DNA of 64,000 bases, from positions 1-64,000 of IMG/VR virus record IMGVR_UViG_3300018465_000004. The stretch is one strand, 5' to 3'. The notes under the pieces were generated by a model, which had not been told where the DNA came from, ran no database searches, and saw only the letters and a program-made list of their open reading frames with translations. A program made the position numbers and the translations under genes. Position 1 is the first letter of the stretch. Each line of letters begins with the position of its first letter. The DNA comes from a virus. This document shows positions 30,493-38,746 of this stretch, piece after piece.

Positions 30493-31494
30493 GTGATCGA
30501 GAGCCAGCAGATAGAGATCGCCGACGCGGTGGGCGCCTTACCCGTGCTCCCCGTAGATAACGCGCACGACCGGTACGGAGCCCGCGGTCTGACCGCGGCC
30601 TGGATCGCCCAGCTCACCTCGCGGCACACCCGCAAGGCGTACTTCACCGACCTCGCCCGGTATCTCGCCTGGTGCCAACTGGACGGCCTTGATCCGCTCC
30701 TGGCTCGGCCGGTTGATGTCGACCGGTACAAGGCGACCCTGACCGGCGCAGCCTCCTCGGTTAACCGCCGACTCTCCTCGCTGTCAAGCTGGTACCGGTA
30801 CCTGCACACCAACGGAGCGGTCGATTCCAATCCGCTTGCGGCGGTCCGCCGACCGAATGTCGACCGGGACGCCTCGACAACGCTGGGCATGACCGTCTCG
30901 GAGGTCAAGCAGCTCCTGGTGGTCGCAGATCAGATCGCCGTGGCGGCGGCTGAATGGTCATCGTGGCGACGGCTGACTGCCCACCGGGATCGCGCTGTGG
31001 TCCGCTGCCTGGCGGACATGGGAATGCGGGTTGACGAGGTCGTCCAGCTCGACCGTGAGCACATGACCCACAACCGTGGTTACCGGACCCTGCGCTACAC
31101 CGGAAAGGGCGCCAAGCTCCGCGAGAGGGCGATGCCGGCGCACCTGCTGGAAGCTCTCGACGAGTACCTCGAACTGCGCCCGGATATCCCCGGCGCGTTG
31201 TTCGTGACCCGCAGCCGTGGCGATGCGTACGGCCGGATCGACGCCGCTTGCGTTTTCCGCCTGGTACGCCGGCTCGCGGCGATCGGACAGATGCCGGCCG
31301 CTGACCGGTATTCCCCTCACGTCCTGCGGCACGCCTTCGCGACCAACGCACGGGACGCAGGCATTGCCCTGGAAGACGTCCAGGACGCGATGGGCCACGC
31401 CGATCCCCGGACCACCCGCCGCTATGACCGGGCGCGTAATGCGCTGCACCGGGAGCCGGGGCTGCGACTCGGCGAGCTGTACGCCGACGAATGA
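30493..31494 (+). CDS. tyrosine recombinase (XerC/phage integrase type)
   Basis: 333 residues. A SAM-like N-terminal domain (SRHTRKAYFTDLARYLAW, then VNRRLSSLSSWYRYL) precedes the catalytic domain. The catalytic set is visible: R179 (MGMRVDEV), K in TGKGAKLRE, H276-xx-R279 (HVLRHAFATN), H302 (MGHADPRTT) and Y311 (RRYDRA). It cuts and rejoins DNA by a 3'-phosphotyrosine link. It may integrate the element, resolve multimers or excise a cassette. It is a second recombinase, unrelated to the serine integrase 1 kb away. Confidence 0.92.
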   Translation: MIESQQIEIADAVGALPVLPVDNAHDRYGARGLTAAWIAQLTSRHTRKAYFTDLARYLAWCQLDGLDPLLARPVDVDRYKATLTGAASSVNRRLSSLSSWYRYLHTNGAVDSNPLAAVRRPNVDRDASTTLGMTVSEVKQLLVVADQIAVAAAEWSSWRRLTAHRDRAVVRCLADMGMRVDEVVQLDREHMTHNRGYRTLRYTGKGAKLRERAMPAHLLEALDEYLELRPDIPGALFVTRSRGDAYGRIDAACVFRLVRRLAAIGQMPAADRYSPHVLRHAFATNARDAGIALEDVQDAMGHADPRTTRRYDRARNALHREPGLRLGELYADE

Positions 31495-31575
31495 GTTTCA
31501 ACGACCAGCGGACTATGGTCATACGGGTCATCGTGGCCATACTGATCTTCATAGAAGAGGAGGGCCAGGCGCGAG

Positions 31576-31932
31576 ATGTTCTCCACCGGATGGCATGCGA
31601 CCGCCTTCAGCTTCCACCCGGCGGAGGAGCCCCCGCACGTCTTCGGCAAAACTCAGCGCCGCAGACGCAAGCCGGTCGACAAGCGGCCGACGTTCCAGTT
31701 GACCGTTCACCGGGATTCCGACGGGCACGAGTTCTTCGGCGATGCCGTCCGGGCTACCAATGCGGCCGAGGTACCGGAAGCCGCCAGGATCCGGCTGGAG
31801 GCCGCCGGCTGGCTCGTCCAGGGTGAGTGGTGGGAGTTCCCCGGCCTGTACGGCACGGTGTGGCTGGTGCCGGTTATCACGGCCCCACGAAAGCCGTCGC
31901 CGCCCGACGCGTTGAAAGGCTGGACCTATTGA
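31576..31932 (+). CDS. hypothetical protein (118 aa)
   Basis: ATG with AGGAGGG upstream. A basic N-terminal third (FGKTQRRRRKPVDKRP), then beta-rich sequence (FQLTVHRDSDGHEFFGDAVR) and W-rich end (LVQGEWWEFPGLYGTVWLVP). Coupled to the next gene by TTGA. No family is recognised. Confidence 0.55.
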   Translation: MFSTGWHATAFSFHPAEEPPHVFGKTQRRRRKPVDKRPTFQLTVHRDSDGHEFFGDAVRATNAAEVPEAARIRLEAAGWLVQGEWWEFPGLYGTVWLVPVITAPRKPSPPDALKGWTY

Positions 31933-32123
31933 GTACGCCACGGCGAGAGCTGGTGCTTCGGCTGACCGCCAAGGAGGCCGAGGCGCTGTTCGGAGCTGCA
32001 CTTGCCGGCGAGTACGAGTTCCGGGACACGGTCGGGCGCGACCCGGATGCTAGCGCGCAGGCTAAGACGGCCACCCTGGCGGCCCTGGACCGGGCGCTAG
32101 ACAAGCTCCGGGCGCCGGAGTGA
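31929..32123 (+). CDS. small helical protein (64 aa)
   Basis: TTG in TTGA overlap. RRELVLRLTAKEAEALFGAA and a charged helix end (TLAALDRALDKLRAPE). No motif is recognised. It sits in a four-gene overlapping operon. Confidence 0.5.
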   Translation: MSTPRRELVLRLTAKEAEALFGAALAGEYEFRDTVGRDPDASAQAKTATLAALDRALDKLRAPE

Positions 32124-32359
32124 AGGCGTTCGTCGACAGCTGCCCCGTCTGCCGCGCCCCCGGCCCTCACTCGATCGTGGCAACTTCTGCCCCGAAAGGT
32201 AGATGGGGCGAGTTCTACGGCTGCCACGATCCGCAATGTGGCGACTCGACGTGGGACCATGATTGTCCAACTCCGCAGCATGTGACCATCTTTTGCGTTC
32301 CGAGCTGTGGACGAGTCATGGTTCGACAAGTAGGAGTTAACGATGCAGATCAGCCGTGA
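32120..32359 (+). CDS. zinc-binding protein (79 aa)
   Basis: GTGA overlap. DSCPVCRAPGPH, GCHDPQCGD, HDCPTPQH and FCVPSCG give four Cys groups in 79 residues, likely two zinc sites. Function unknown. Confidence 0.55.
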   Translation: MKAFVDSCPVCRAPGPHSIVATSAPKGRWGEFYGCHDPQCGDSTWDHDCPTPQHVTIFCVPSCGRVMVRQVGVNDADQP

Positions 32360-32651
32360 TGGAGACTTCGTGGTCATCCGGCTCCGTGGCAAGGGCCTGG
32401 ACGCCGCCTCGATTGTTGCCGGGTTGGACTCTGACCGGAACGACGCGGTGCGCAAGGAGCTATACGACACGCTGCGGCACGTTCAGCACGGCAGGATGGC
32501 CTGCTGCCCAAACTGCGGACACTGCGAGATCTGTGGGCTCTACGACCCGGACAGTCGGCACCGCGGACTCGGTTGCCCGTCCGGGCACGAGCCGTACGCG
32601 ATGGTCCTCGCCGGCTACCCGGCTCCGCCGGATCCTGCCGCCTCCGATTGA
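32343..32651 (+). CDS. zinc-binding protein (102 aa)
   Basis: ATG after GTAGGAG, overlapping the upstream gene by 17 bases. The N-terminal half is beta-rich (DGDFVVIRLRGKGLDAASIV). The second half has MACCPNCGHCEICGLYD and GLGCPSGHEPY, a dense Cys/His group. No family is recognised. Last gene before a gap with a promoter-like element. Confidence 0.55.
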   Translation: MQISRDGDFVVIRLRGKGLDAASIVAGLDSDRNDAVRKELYDTLRHVQHGRMACCPNCGHCEICGLYDPDSRHRGLGCPSGHEPYAMVLAGYPAPPDPAASD

Positions 32652-32701
32652 CCGCTACCCAGTGTGGCAGGACATCCAGATATACAGATTCTTAAAACAG
32701 G

Positions 32702-32729
32702 TGAATAACTGCAAGATCAACCGGTTATA
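32702..32729 (+). promoter_or_regulatory. phage-type promoter (TGAATA-N14-CGGTTATA)
   Basis: TGAATA (32702-32707), 14 bases, CGGTTATA (32722-32729), within an AT-rich patch (about 32670-32760) in an otherwise GC-rich window. Same spacing as the element at 88-115. It drives a stretch with no clear gene. Confidence 0.45.
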
Positions 32730-33056
32730 AACAACTGTTTGTGTGAGCGGGGAATCTAAGGGCAACCTGTACATTCGCAAAAAGAAGATCCACTTCCCCT
32801 CCCTGGCCCCCTTGACGCCGGATCACTGGCCCACCGGCAGGAAAATTTCTCCTTCGCGGCGGACCCCGGTCAGGGGATTGCGATCACGCAGAGCAGCCGG
32901 AAGCATGGTTGATGTGCCGCCCTTCGCCCCGCACCTATGGGGGGCCTTCCCCGCCGTGGCGGGGCTCCATTGAAGGAGAGTTCGAATCTGGATCGATCTC
33001 GCGGTGCAGGGCCTGATCGAGGCCAGCCGGAGGGTCGGGAGTCCCGACCCTCCGGC
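32730..33056 (+). ncRNA. candidate non-coding RNA
   Basis: About 330 bases between a promoter-like element and a strong terminator hold no convincing gene; a 76-residue GTG frame from 32743 has poor composition. CCCCGCC-GT-GGCGGGG (32949-32964) and the terminal palindrome (33026-33056) would form strong hairpins. Non-coding RNA is inference. Confidence 0.35.
33026..33056. terminator. 31-base near-perfect palindrome terminator
   Basis: GCCGGAGGGTCGGGA (33026-33040) and its exact complement (33042-33056) flank one base. GTTGT follows. It separates the candidate RNA from the next gene. Confidence 0.65.
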
Positions 33057-33122
33057 GTTGTCTGGAGAAACCTCAAGGTTCGGTATTGGGTCTACGGAGA
33101 TCCCCCATACGGGGGTAGTCCG

Positions 33123-33425
33123 GTGTGTGACCCTCAGGACATGAGCAACCTGATCTGCAAGGACCACCGGCTCCCGGACTGCAACACCTGCAAGGCGCGG
33201 TCCCGGGCGGCGCACGGCTCGCCGTATAACTTGAACTTCTGGGACCCGGCTTCGACGGTTACCACTTTCACCGCGCCGGCCCTCAGCGACAGCTCGCCGG
33301 CCGGGGGTGGATGTGACAGCCCGGCTCCGAGTGCGCCAAGCCATGACACCGGCTCGTCGAACTCCAGCTATTCGAGCCACGACTCCGGCGGCTCGTCGGG
33401 CGGCAGCTTCGACAGCGGCTGCTGA
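33123..33425 (+). CDS. Cys-start, Ser/Gly-tailed protein (100 aa)
   Basis: GTG at 33123 follows GGTAGTCCG, the same TAG-to-start spacing as the leaderless-looking phage genes; an ATG at 33141 is the alternative. LICKDHRLPDCNTCKARS near residue 10 could bind zinc. The C-terminal half is Ser/Gly/Asp-rich (SSNSSYSSHDSGGSSGG) and probably disordered. No family is recognised. Confidence 0.5.
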   Translation: MCDPQDMSNLICKDHRLPDCNTCKARSRAAHGSPYNLNFWDPASTVTTFTAPALSDSSPAGGGCDSPAPSAPSHDTGSSNSSYSSHDSGGSSGGSFDSGC

Positions 33426-33438
33426 TCCAGCCGTAGAA

Positions 33439-33468
33439 GAAGGGCCTGACCATCCGGTCAGGCCCTTC
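33439..33468. terminator. hairpin terminator between convergent genes
   Basis: GAAGGGCCTGACC (33439-33451), ATCC loop, exact complement (33456-33468), then TT. Serves the plus gene ending at 33425 and, in the other direction, the minus gene ending at 33474. Confidence 0.7.
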
Positions 33469-33473
33469 TTCGA

Positions 33474-34037
33474 TCACACCTTGGTACAGAACCCGCTGAG
33501 GCACTCGGTACATGCCGGCACGAGCGCGACCTGCCCGGCTGTCTCCAGCCTCGCGAGGGAATGCTTCACGATCAGGTGGGTGCAGACGTCGCAGGTGTTG
33601 CCGCCCTCGACCTCGGCAAGCGCCAGCTCCGGGAAGGCGCCGACCAATGCAAACACGAGGTCGGGACGGCTTATCTGGGTCTCGTCGCGGACGATCGAGA
33701 CCCAGAATCCCCGGTCGGCGGGGTCGGTCCTCGTCAGGAAGATCTGGCAGGCCGGGATCTGGCGGGCGATGACGTACGCCTTCATCAAGGAGATCATGGC
33801 GGCGATCGTTACTGCGCCGCCGATCGCGACCAGCCAGGTCCAGCCGCCGCGGAGCTGCCCGGCAATGTAGCCGGATACGAGCAGCATCCAGCCGCCACCC
33901 CAGGTGGCGAAAAGCAGCAGCGTCCGCCGCGAATCTTCCCAGCGGAGCATCCGCCAGATCGTGCGGGCTATCCAGAGCGCGATTCGGACGAGCGGCTGGC
34001 GCCTGAACCAGCTCATGAGACGGCTTGAGTTGAGCAC
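33474..34037 (-). CDS. membrane protein with zinc-binding C-terminus
   Basis: 187 residues from GTG (a Met eight codons in is possible). Basic N-terminus, two transmembrane helices (LLLFATWGGGWMLLVSGYIA and WLVAIGGAVTIAAMISLM), then a soluble domain with NTCDVCTHLIVKHSLA and VPACTECLSGFC, a zinc ribbon. Function unknown. Confidence 0.55.
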   Translation of the reverse strand: MLNSSRLMSWFRRQPLVRIALWIARTIWRMLRWEDSRRTLLLFATWGGGWMLLVSGYIAGQLRGGWTWLVAIGGAVTIAAMISLMKAYVIARQIPACQIFLTRTDPADRGFWVSIVRDETQISRPDLVFALVGAFPELALAEVEGGNTCDVCTHLIVKHSLARLETAGQVALVPACTECLSGFCTKV

Positions 34038-34100
34038 GTCGGCAACCTAGCGCAGTCCCGATCCCGCGCCCCGTGACCACGATGTCCTCACCCGTCCGGG

Positions 34101-34128
34101 TGAAAGGAGCCGGCCCGGATCTGTAGGT
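34101..34128 (+). promoter_or_regulatory. phage-type promoter (TGAAAG-N14-CTGTAGGT)
   Basis: TGAAAG (34101-34106), 14 bases, CTGTAGGT (34121-34128), extended as GGATCTGTAGGTA. The same extended block precedes the genes at 48325 and 56274. It would drive the ParB-like gene. Confidence 0.5.
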
Positions 34129-34160
34129 ACAAGCATGACGTCAACCCCCGGCGGGCCGTA

Positions 34161-35036
34161 GTGCCCGCGCTCAAGTTCCACGAGATCGCCGAGGTGTTCC
34201 CGCTCTTCCCTGAAGACCGGCTGCGATCGCTCGCCGACTCGATCGCTGTGAACGGTCTTCGGCATCCGATCGTGCTCTTTGAGGGCGCCATCCTCGACGG
34301 CCGGAACCGGTACCGGGCGGCCAAGGTCGCCGGCTACGAGACCCAGCCGAGAGACTTTGTCGACTTCGCCGGTACCTGGGATGACGCGCTCCAGTTCGTT
34401 GCCGACGAGAACCTGGAACGGCGGGACCTCAACCCAGATCAGCGCGCCTTGGCTGCTGCCCGCCTGGCGCAGCTGGGGCGCGGTCGGCCGTCCTCGGAAA
34501 ATGCCGCCACTGGCGGTATTTCTCTCGCTGATGCTGCGGAGAAGGTAGGAGTCAGCCGCAGTCGGGCGGAGCGAGCGCGTTCGGTACTCAACCGTGGCGC
34601 GTCAGAGCTGGCAGATTCGGTCGCGCGAGGAGAGGTAACCGTTCGAGCGGCTGCCGATATCGCGAAGTTGCCGGCTGACGAACAGAAAAAGACCCTTGCC
34701 GGGGGACCGGAGGCCGTCAAGGACGCCGTTGCTGGGGTGCGCGCCCGCGCCCGGCCGCTCGTGCGGCCCGAGCCGACGGAGAGCGAGATCGCTGCCCGTC
34801 GGGGTCAGGTCGCGAACGACCTGGTTGACCGGCTCATAGCTGCCGTCAAGATCGTGGAGCAGGCTGCCAGCAAACTCGCCGCCGGTGAGACGTCGCTGAG
34901 CCAGGGCAGCCAAGAGATCGTGTTGATGGCCGCTGGCCGGCTGAGGTCTGGAGCGGATTGGGTCGCAGCGTTGATCAAGGGCGACGGGTTCTCGGATGAG
35001 GCGTTGGCCGCATGGCTGAGAGGGGAGTCGCAGTGA
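34161..35036 (+). CDS. parB: ParB-like protein
   Basis: 291 residues from GTG. The N-terminal domain (about 1-90) reads FPEDRLRSLADSIAVNGLRH, PIVLFEGAILDGRNRYRAAK and FVADENLERRDL, the ParB/Srx nucleotide-binding fold. ISLADAAEKVGVSRSRAERA gives the helix-turn-helix. ParB proteins bind CTP and centromere sites in plasmid partition, or act as regulators in phages. No ParA is seen in the window. A long helical C-terminus may dimerise. The next gene overlaps by GTGA. Confidence 0.8.
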   Translation: MPALKFHEIAEVFPLFPEDRLRSLADSIAVNGLRHPIVLFEGAILDGRNRYRAAKVAGYETQPRDFVDFAGTWDDALQFVADENLERRDLNPDQRALAAARLAQLGRGRPSSENAATGGISLADAAEKVGVSRSRAERARSVLNRGASELADSVARGEVTVRAAADIAKLPADEQKKTLAGGPEAVKDAVAGVRARARPLVRPEPTESEIAARRGQVANDLVDRLIAAVKIVEQAASKLAAGETSLSQGSQEIVLMAAGRLRSGADWVAALIKGDGFSDEALAAWLRGESQ

Positions 35037-35530
35037 GCGCGCCGATTGAGACGCCTAGGGACCCGGCGGCTGAGCCCTCCGCGACGCACCGTCGGGCGTC
35101 GATGATTCTGAATTGGTTGAGGGACCCCAGTCGAACCGGGCAAGACTTCAGGCTCTGGGAGATTGCTGCCGCACTCGGTATGGACAGCGGTGCGAGTACC
35201 GCGGCGACGTTGGCGCGCGACCTGGCGATGGAGCATCGCGAGGTCATCACCTATGCACACCGTGCGGACGGTGAATGGTGGGTGAGCCATCACTACCCCG
35301 ACGGATTTGATGGTCGAGTCACCGAGGGGCTCCTGATCCAGGACAAGGATTTGGTCTCCCGGACGCGACGGCAGGCGCGGATGCAGACGCTCAACGCGGA
35401 GCATGCGCCTGACCCTCTGGACCGAGCGTGGTCCCGAATGAAGGCCGAGGTGCTGAATGCCAACCTCGTTGTCTACTCCTCGATGGATGCCTTGCGAGCT
35501 GAGCTAGAAAAGATCCGGCGGGGGCAATGA
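35033..35530 (+). CDS. winged-helix-like protein (165 aa)
   Basis: GTGA overlap with the ParB-like gene. RASMILNWLRDPSRTGQDFR, LWEIAAALGMDSGASTAATL and the following strand pair fit a winged helix. The C-terminal part is helical. Probably a partner or regulator in the same operon; no named family. Confidence 0.5.
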   Translation: MSAPIETPRDPAAEPSATHRRASMILNWLRDPSRTGQDFRLWEIAAALGMDSGASTAATLARDLAMEHREVITYAHRADGEWWVSHHYPDGFDGRVTEGLLIQDKDLVSRTRRQARMQTLNAEHAPDPLDRAWSRMKAEVLNANLVVYSSMDALRAELEKIRRGQ

Positions 35531-35721
35531 AAGCGTCGCCGCCGAGTGCTGAGTATCCCTATGAGGATGTCCGTGAATTTGTCATGCGCCGGTCGTTCCT
35601 GCGTGGTTGGCGCGTGACCGAGTTGGAGTACGACGGGCTCAAGGCTCGGACAGCCGACCTGCCCGAGGAGCGGGCTGCATACCTGCGGGCGTTCATCGAT
35701 GGCTGGCTCGCGGCTCGTTGA
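35527..35721 (+). CDS. small protein (64 aa)
   Basis: ATG in ATGA overlap. YPYEDVREFVMRRSFLRGWR and a helical end (ERAAYLRAFIDGWLAAR). Typical small phage protein; no family is recognised. It ends the ParB operon. Confidence 0.5.
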   Translation: MKASPPSAEYPYEDVREFVMRRSFLRGWRVTELEYDGLKARTADLPEERAAYLRAFIDGWLAAR

Positions 35722-36009
35722 TGCGCAGCGTCAGTATCACCCGGCCGGGTTGGCGCGTCCGCGCTGGCCCGGTCCGGTGTGCTGCTGGAATAGCAAGAGC
35801 CCGCGGCAAGACTCACCCGTTCGTGGGATCTGACACGCATTGTGCGGATTTGATTGCGTAGCGTGATTTGCCCTGGTTACGCTCTTGCCGTGAGAGGGGC
35901 GCCGAGGCGCTCCGCCTGGACCAGCGGATTCCCAGCGCTCTAGGGCTGCCGGCCCAATACCGGCGCCTGGTCCGGTGCCCCTCTCTCCACAGTGGAGGAA
36001 GGCACGGGG
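35722..36009 (+). other. intergenic region before a small-gene operon
   Basis: No convincing gene in 288 bases. GCCGG-CCCAAT-ACCGGC (about 35950-35965) is an inverted repeat. A strong ribosome site (GTGGAGGAAGG) lies at the right end. Nothing else stands out. Confidence 0.35.
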
Positions 36010-36423
36010 ATGAAATTCACCGAGTACATCATCGGCGTTCTCGCCAGCAGTGCTCAGGCTGGCGTGCAGGACTGGGTCACGTGGACGGCGAACACCGAGG
36101 AGGACAAGCCGCCGATCGAGTTCTTCGTCGAGACCGGCAGCATGTTCAGCCCGGACGCGGAGCCGCTGACGCCGAAGAACCTGCCGGCCTACCAGGACGC
36201 CCTCCAGGTGGTCGGCAACGTCACCGGCGGGGACTACACCTACGGCCCGGCGCTGTTCGTGGCCCGGCAGCGCGGCGTCCGGCCGGACAACCACCAGTAC
36301 CCGTCCGATGTCCGGCTGCATCCGCTCTTCGACGACGCCGGTCCGCCGCCGGAAGCTGCACCTGACCCGCCTTCGCACCAGGAGCCGCTGCCCGAGCCCG
36401 AGCCGGTGGGGGTCCAGCCGTGA
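36010..36423 (+). CDS. hypothetical protein with Pro/Glu-rich tail
   Basis: 137 residues, ATG after GTGGAGGAAGGCACGGGG. MKFTEYIIGVLASSAQAGVQ then an alpha/beta middle and a disordered tail (PPPEAAPDPPSHQEPLPEPE). First gene of an overlapping operon running to 38943. No family is recognised. Confidence 0.55.
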   Translation: MKFTEYIIGVLASSAQAGVQDWVTWTANTEEDKPPIEFFVETGSMFSPDAEPLTPKNLPAYQDALQVVGNVTGGDYTYGPALFVARQRGVRPDNHQYPSDVRLHPLFDDAGPPPEAAPDPPSHQEPLPEPEPVGVQP

Positions 36424-36626
36424 GCGTCGCACCGCCCGACTTCGACATCGTCGGCCGCGCCCTGCGTCACCGACGCCGCCTCGTCGTTGTTGCCAATAGG
36501 GAGCCTGCGCTCGGCGCTGGCTTCATCTGCCGGGTCAACCCGCTCGGCTGCCCCGGCCACCGTTCCCGTTCGATGTCCTGCCCAGACGCGGACATCCGCC
36601 CCCAACCCAAGGAGATCGCCGCATGA
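36420..36626 (+). CDS. small Cys-containing protein (68 aa)
   Basis: GTGA overlap. FICRVNPLGCPGHRSRSMSC holds three Cys and a His and could be a zinc knuckle. Short; function unknown. Confidence 0.5.
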   Translation: MSVAPPDFDIVGRALRHRRRLVVVANREPALGAGFICRVNPLGCPGHRSRSMSCPDADIRPQPKEIAA

Positions 36627-37237
36627 TCGTCGTCGTCACCAGGCCGCCCGTCCAGACCGCCCGCGGCCCGGTGCCCTACCCCGAAGCCGTGGTCGCGTCG
36701 CAGGTCCACGCGGCCATACACCTGGAGGCTCTGTTGAAGTACGACCCCGCGCCGGCTACCAACGCACCGCTGGTCCGCGCGACCCTGGCTCATATCGAGG
36801 CCGACCCTGACGGGTGGAGCCAGCTCGGCTGGAACCGCCGGACCGATTGCGGCACCACGGCCTGCTTCGCCGGCACGGCGCACCTCCTGGCGACCGGACG
36901 CCCGATGGTCGACGCCGACGACAACGCCATGCAGATCGTCGAGGTCGTCCGCCACCTCGGCTTCACCGCCGACCAGGCCGCCCGGATCTTCTACTTCATG
37001 TCCGTCATCGACGCGGAGACCGAGCAGCCACGCGAGCCAAACTTCGCCGAGCTGTGCGCCCAGGTCGCCGCGGTGACCGGCATCGTCTACACCCCCGGCG
37101 GCCAGCTCGCCCTCACCGCGGCCCCCGTGCTGCCGCCACAACAGGGCCTCGTCGAGGCAGCCATCACCCGCCATTACCAGGAGATGGTGTCCCAGGTGGA
37201 ACTCGGGGAGCGTCGGGAGCTTGTCGGTGCCAGCTAG
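36623..37237 (+). CDS. hypothetical protein, paralogue of 37664 gene
   Basis: 204 residues in ATGA overlap. The core DCGTTACFAGTAHLLATG, then a helical part and FAELCAQVAAVTGIVYTP, shares its order with the gene at 37664 (ECGSTYCLAGWVCHLAG ... ITQVTGVTFDV). This is a small-protein family repeated in the operon. Role unknown; the two Cys may bind metal or form a disulfide. Confidence 0.6.
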   Translation: MIVVVTRPPVQTARGPVPYPEAVVASQVHAAIHLEALLKYDPAPATNAPLVRATLAHIEADPDGWSQLGWNRRTDCGTTACFAGTAHLLATGRPMVDADDNAMQIVEVVRHLGFTADQAARIFYFMSVIDAETEQPREPNFAELCAQVAAVTGIVYTPGGQLALTAAPVLPPQQGLVEAAITRHYQEMVSQVELGERRELVGAS

Positions 37238-37667
37238 CGCGCTGGACAGCCCGCTCGACGCCAGGCTGGCCGAAGTCCGCGATCGGTTGACACGTGCGCC
37301 CGACTACGACGCGGCGTTCGTGGCGTTGTCTCGCGCCGATACAGAAACACTGCGGGCGCTTGAGGAAGAGCTTGCGTTCCTGCCGGGGCCGGCGGCCACG
37401 TTGCGCGAGCGGCTGGCCGCCGCCCACGTCGCGCGGGTGCGGGGGAAGGTGGCCATGACGACCCGGCGGGTGACGCCCAAGGCGGTCGCTCGCTGGGCCG
37501 TGGATGCCGTCTGGTTCGGCCTGAACGGCAGCACCGACCTGGAAGACATCGGTCAGTACCGTATCTCCCCGGACCCGGTGATGCCGCAGCTGTTCGAGGT
37601 GACCACCCTGGCCGGGACCCATCCGCGCCGGTTCCTGGTCACCGTCGGCGTCCAGGAGCTGGTGTGA
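37227..37667 (+). CDS. hypothetical protein (146 aa)
   Basis: GTG at 37227 chosen for spacing to GGGAG; TTG six bases upstream is possible. A helical N-terminal half (LRALEEELAFLPGPAATLRE) and beta-rich end (QLFEVTTLAGTHPRRFLVTV). No family is recognised. Confidence 0.5.
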   Translation: MPASALDSPLDARLAEVRDRLTRAPDYDAAFVALSRADTETLRALEEELAFLPGPAATLRERLAAAHVARVRGKVAMTTRRVTPKAVARWAVDAVWFGLNGSTDLEDIGQYRISPDPVMPQLFEVTTLAGTHPRRFLVTVGVQELV

Positions 37668-38011
37668 GCACCGCCGTCATGCACAAGGTGGACGCCCTGC
37701 GGCTGCGGGCGGCAGTCGAGGCTATCGAGTTTGATCCGAGACGCTGGGATCAGAACAGCTACCTGGGCGAATGCGGATCGACGTACTGCCTGGCCGGGTG
37801 GGTCTGCCACCTGGCCGGGCTGGACGTTCGCCGGCTGCTCCGTGAGGGTTTCCACGACGTCTTCCAGCGCGCCATGGCGCTGCTCGACCTGGACCCTGGC
37901 CAGGCTGACGACCTGTTCATGTACATGGAGAACGACCGCGGCGAGCACCCGACGGTCGAGGAGTTCAAGGCTCGCATCACGCAGGTGACGGGGGTGACAT
38001 TCGATGTATGA
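37664..38011 (+). CDS. hypothetical protein, paralogue of 36623 gene
   Basis: 115 residues, GTGA overlap. FDPRRWDQNSYLGECGSTYC, LAGWVCHLAGL and a late FKARITQVTGVTFDV match the gene at 36623 in order and spacing. The duplicated family suggests local gene duplication. Function unknown. Confidence 0.6.
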   Translation: MSTAVMHKVDALRLRAAVEAIEFDPRRWDQNSYLGECGSTYCLAGWVCHLAGLDVRRLLREGFHDVFQRAMALLDLDPGQADDLFMYMENDRGEHPTVEEFKARITQVTGVTFDV

Positions 38012-38534
38012 CAACTGCGCTCCGTCTTCGCGGCGCGCCACTGCGGACCAGATCAAGGACTGGATAGCCACCCAGAGACCGCTTGTTGAAGTCGTCGACG
38101 CCATCATCCCGGCGCTCGGGCTCGGCGAGCCGAGGATTGTGGTCGGACCCAAGTTCTATCCCCGCGAGTCCGGCCTGTTGCCGGCGCACCTGCGCCGGGG
38201 CGCGGTGTGGTTCGTCGGTCGCCCGGTCACCAACACCGGCTTCCGGGTCGAGTTCTACGGTCCGCGGCTGCGGATCTCGGCGTGGGGTCAGAACCGGACC
38301 TGCACCATCGACTCCACCGATGTCGAACCGGGGTCCTTCGCGAAAGACCTGTGGGTTGCGCTCCAGGTTGCGCGGCTGGCCCCGACATCGGCGCCGCTCC
38401 CCATGCCCCCTGTCGTCGACGACGGGCATGGCAACGTCTGGTTTCCATGCCGGCCAGGGTGCGACCTCCAGGTCGTGCGGCCCGGCAAGGCCCAATGCTC
38501 CTGCCCGGACAACATGGTCTCGGCAGACAGGTAA
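38004..38534 (+). CDS. hypothetical protein (176 aa)
   Basis: ATG overlapping by 8 bases. Alpha/beta sequence (QIKDWIATQRPLVEVVDAII, then GFRVEFYGPRLRISAWG). The end has PCRPGCDLQVV and CSCPDN, a Cys cluster. No family is recognised. Confidence 0.55.
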   Translation: MYDNCAPSSRRATADQIKDWIATQRPLVEVVDAIIPALGLGEPRIVVGPKFYPRESGLLPAHLRRGAVWFVGRPVTNTGFRVEFYGPRLRISAWGQNRTCTIDSTDVEPGSFAKDLWVALQVARLAPTSAPLPMPPVVDDGHGNVWFPCRPGCDLQVVRPGKAQCSCPDNMVSADR

Positions 38535-38554
38535 CAGGAACTGGATCATCCGCG

Positions 38555-38746
38555 ATGGACGACATGAAGGACTGGCTCGTGCACGCCACCCGGGCGAACT
38601 ACTACCACTGCCAGCGCTGCAAGCGCCCGGTGGATGCCTCCGACGGCAGGAACAGGAGCGAGGTGCTCGCGATCCTCATTGCGCATCGCACCTTCAATTG
38701 CACCGCGGATCCGTTCGCCGGGATCACCCAGCTGGTGATGGCATGA
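38555..38746 (+). CDS. small zinc-finger protein (63 aa)
   Basis: ATG at 38555. YYHCQRCKRPVDAS and a later HRTFNCTADP give CxxC plus H and C, a short zinc finger. Coupled downstream by ATGA. Confidence 0.5.
   Translation: MDDMKDWLVHATRANYYHCQRCKRPVDASDGRNRSEVLAILIAHRTFNCTADPFAGITQLVMA

Noticed and set aside
29754-30908. Minus-strand frame of 384 codons across the membrane gene and tyrosine recombinase
   Set aside because: It overlaps two supported plus-strand genes and has no recognisable domain.
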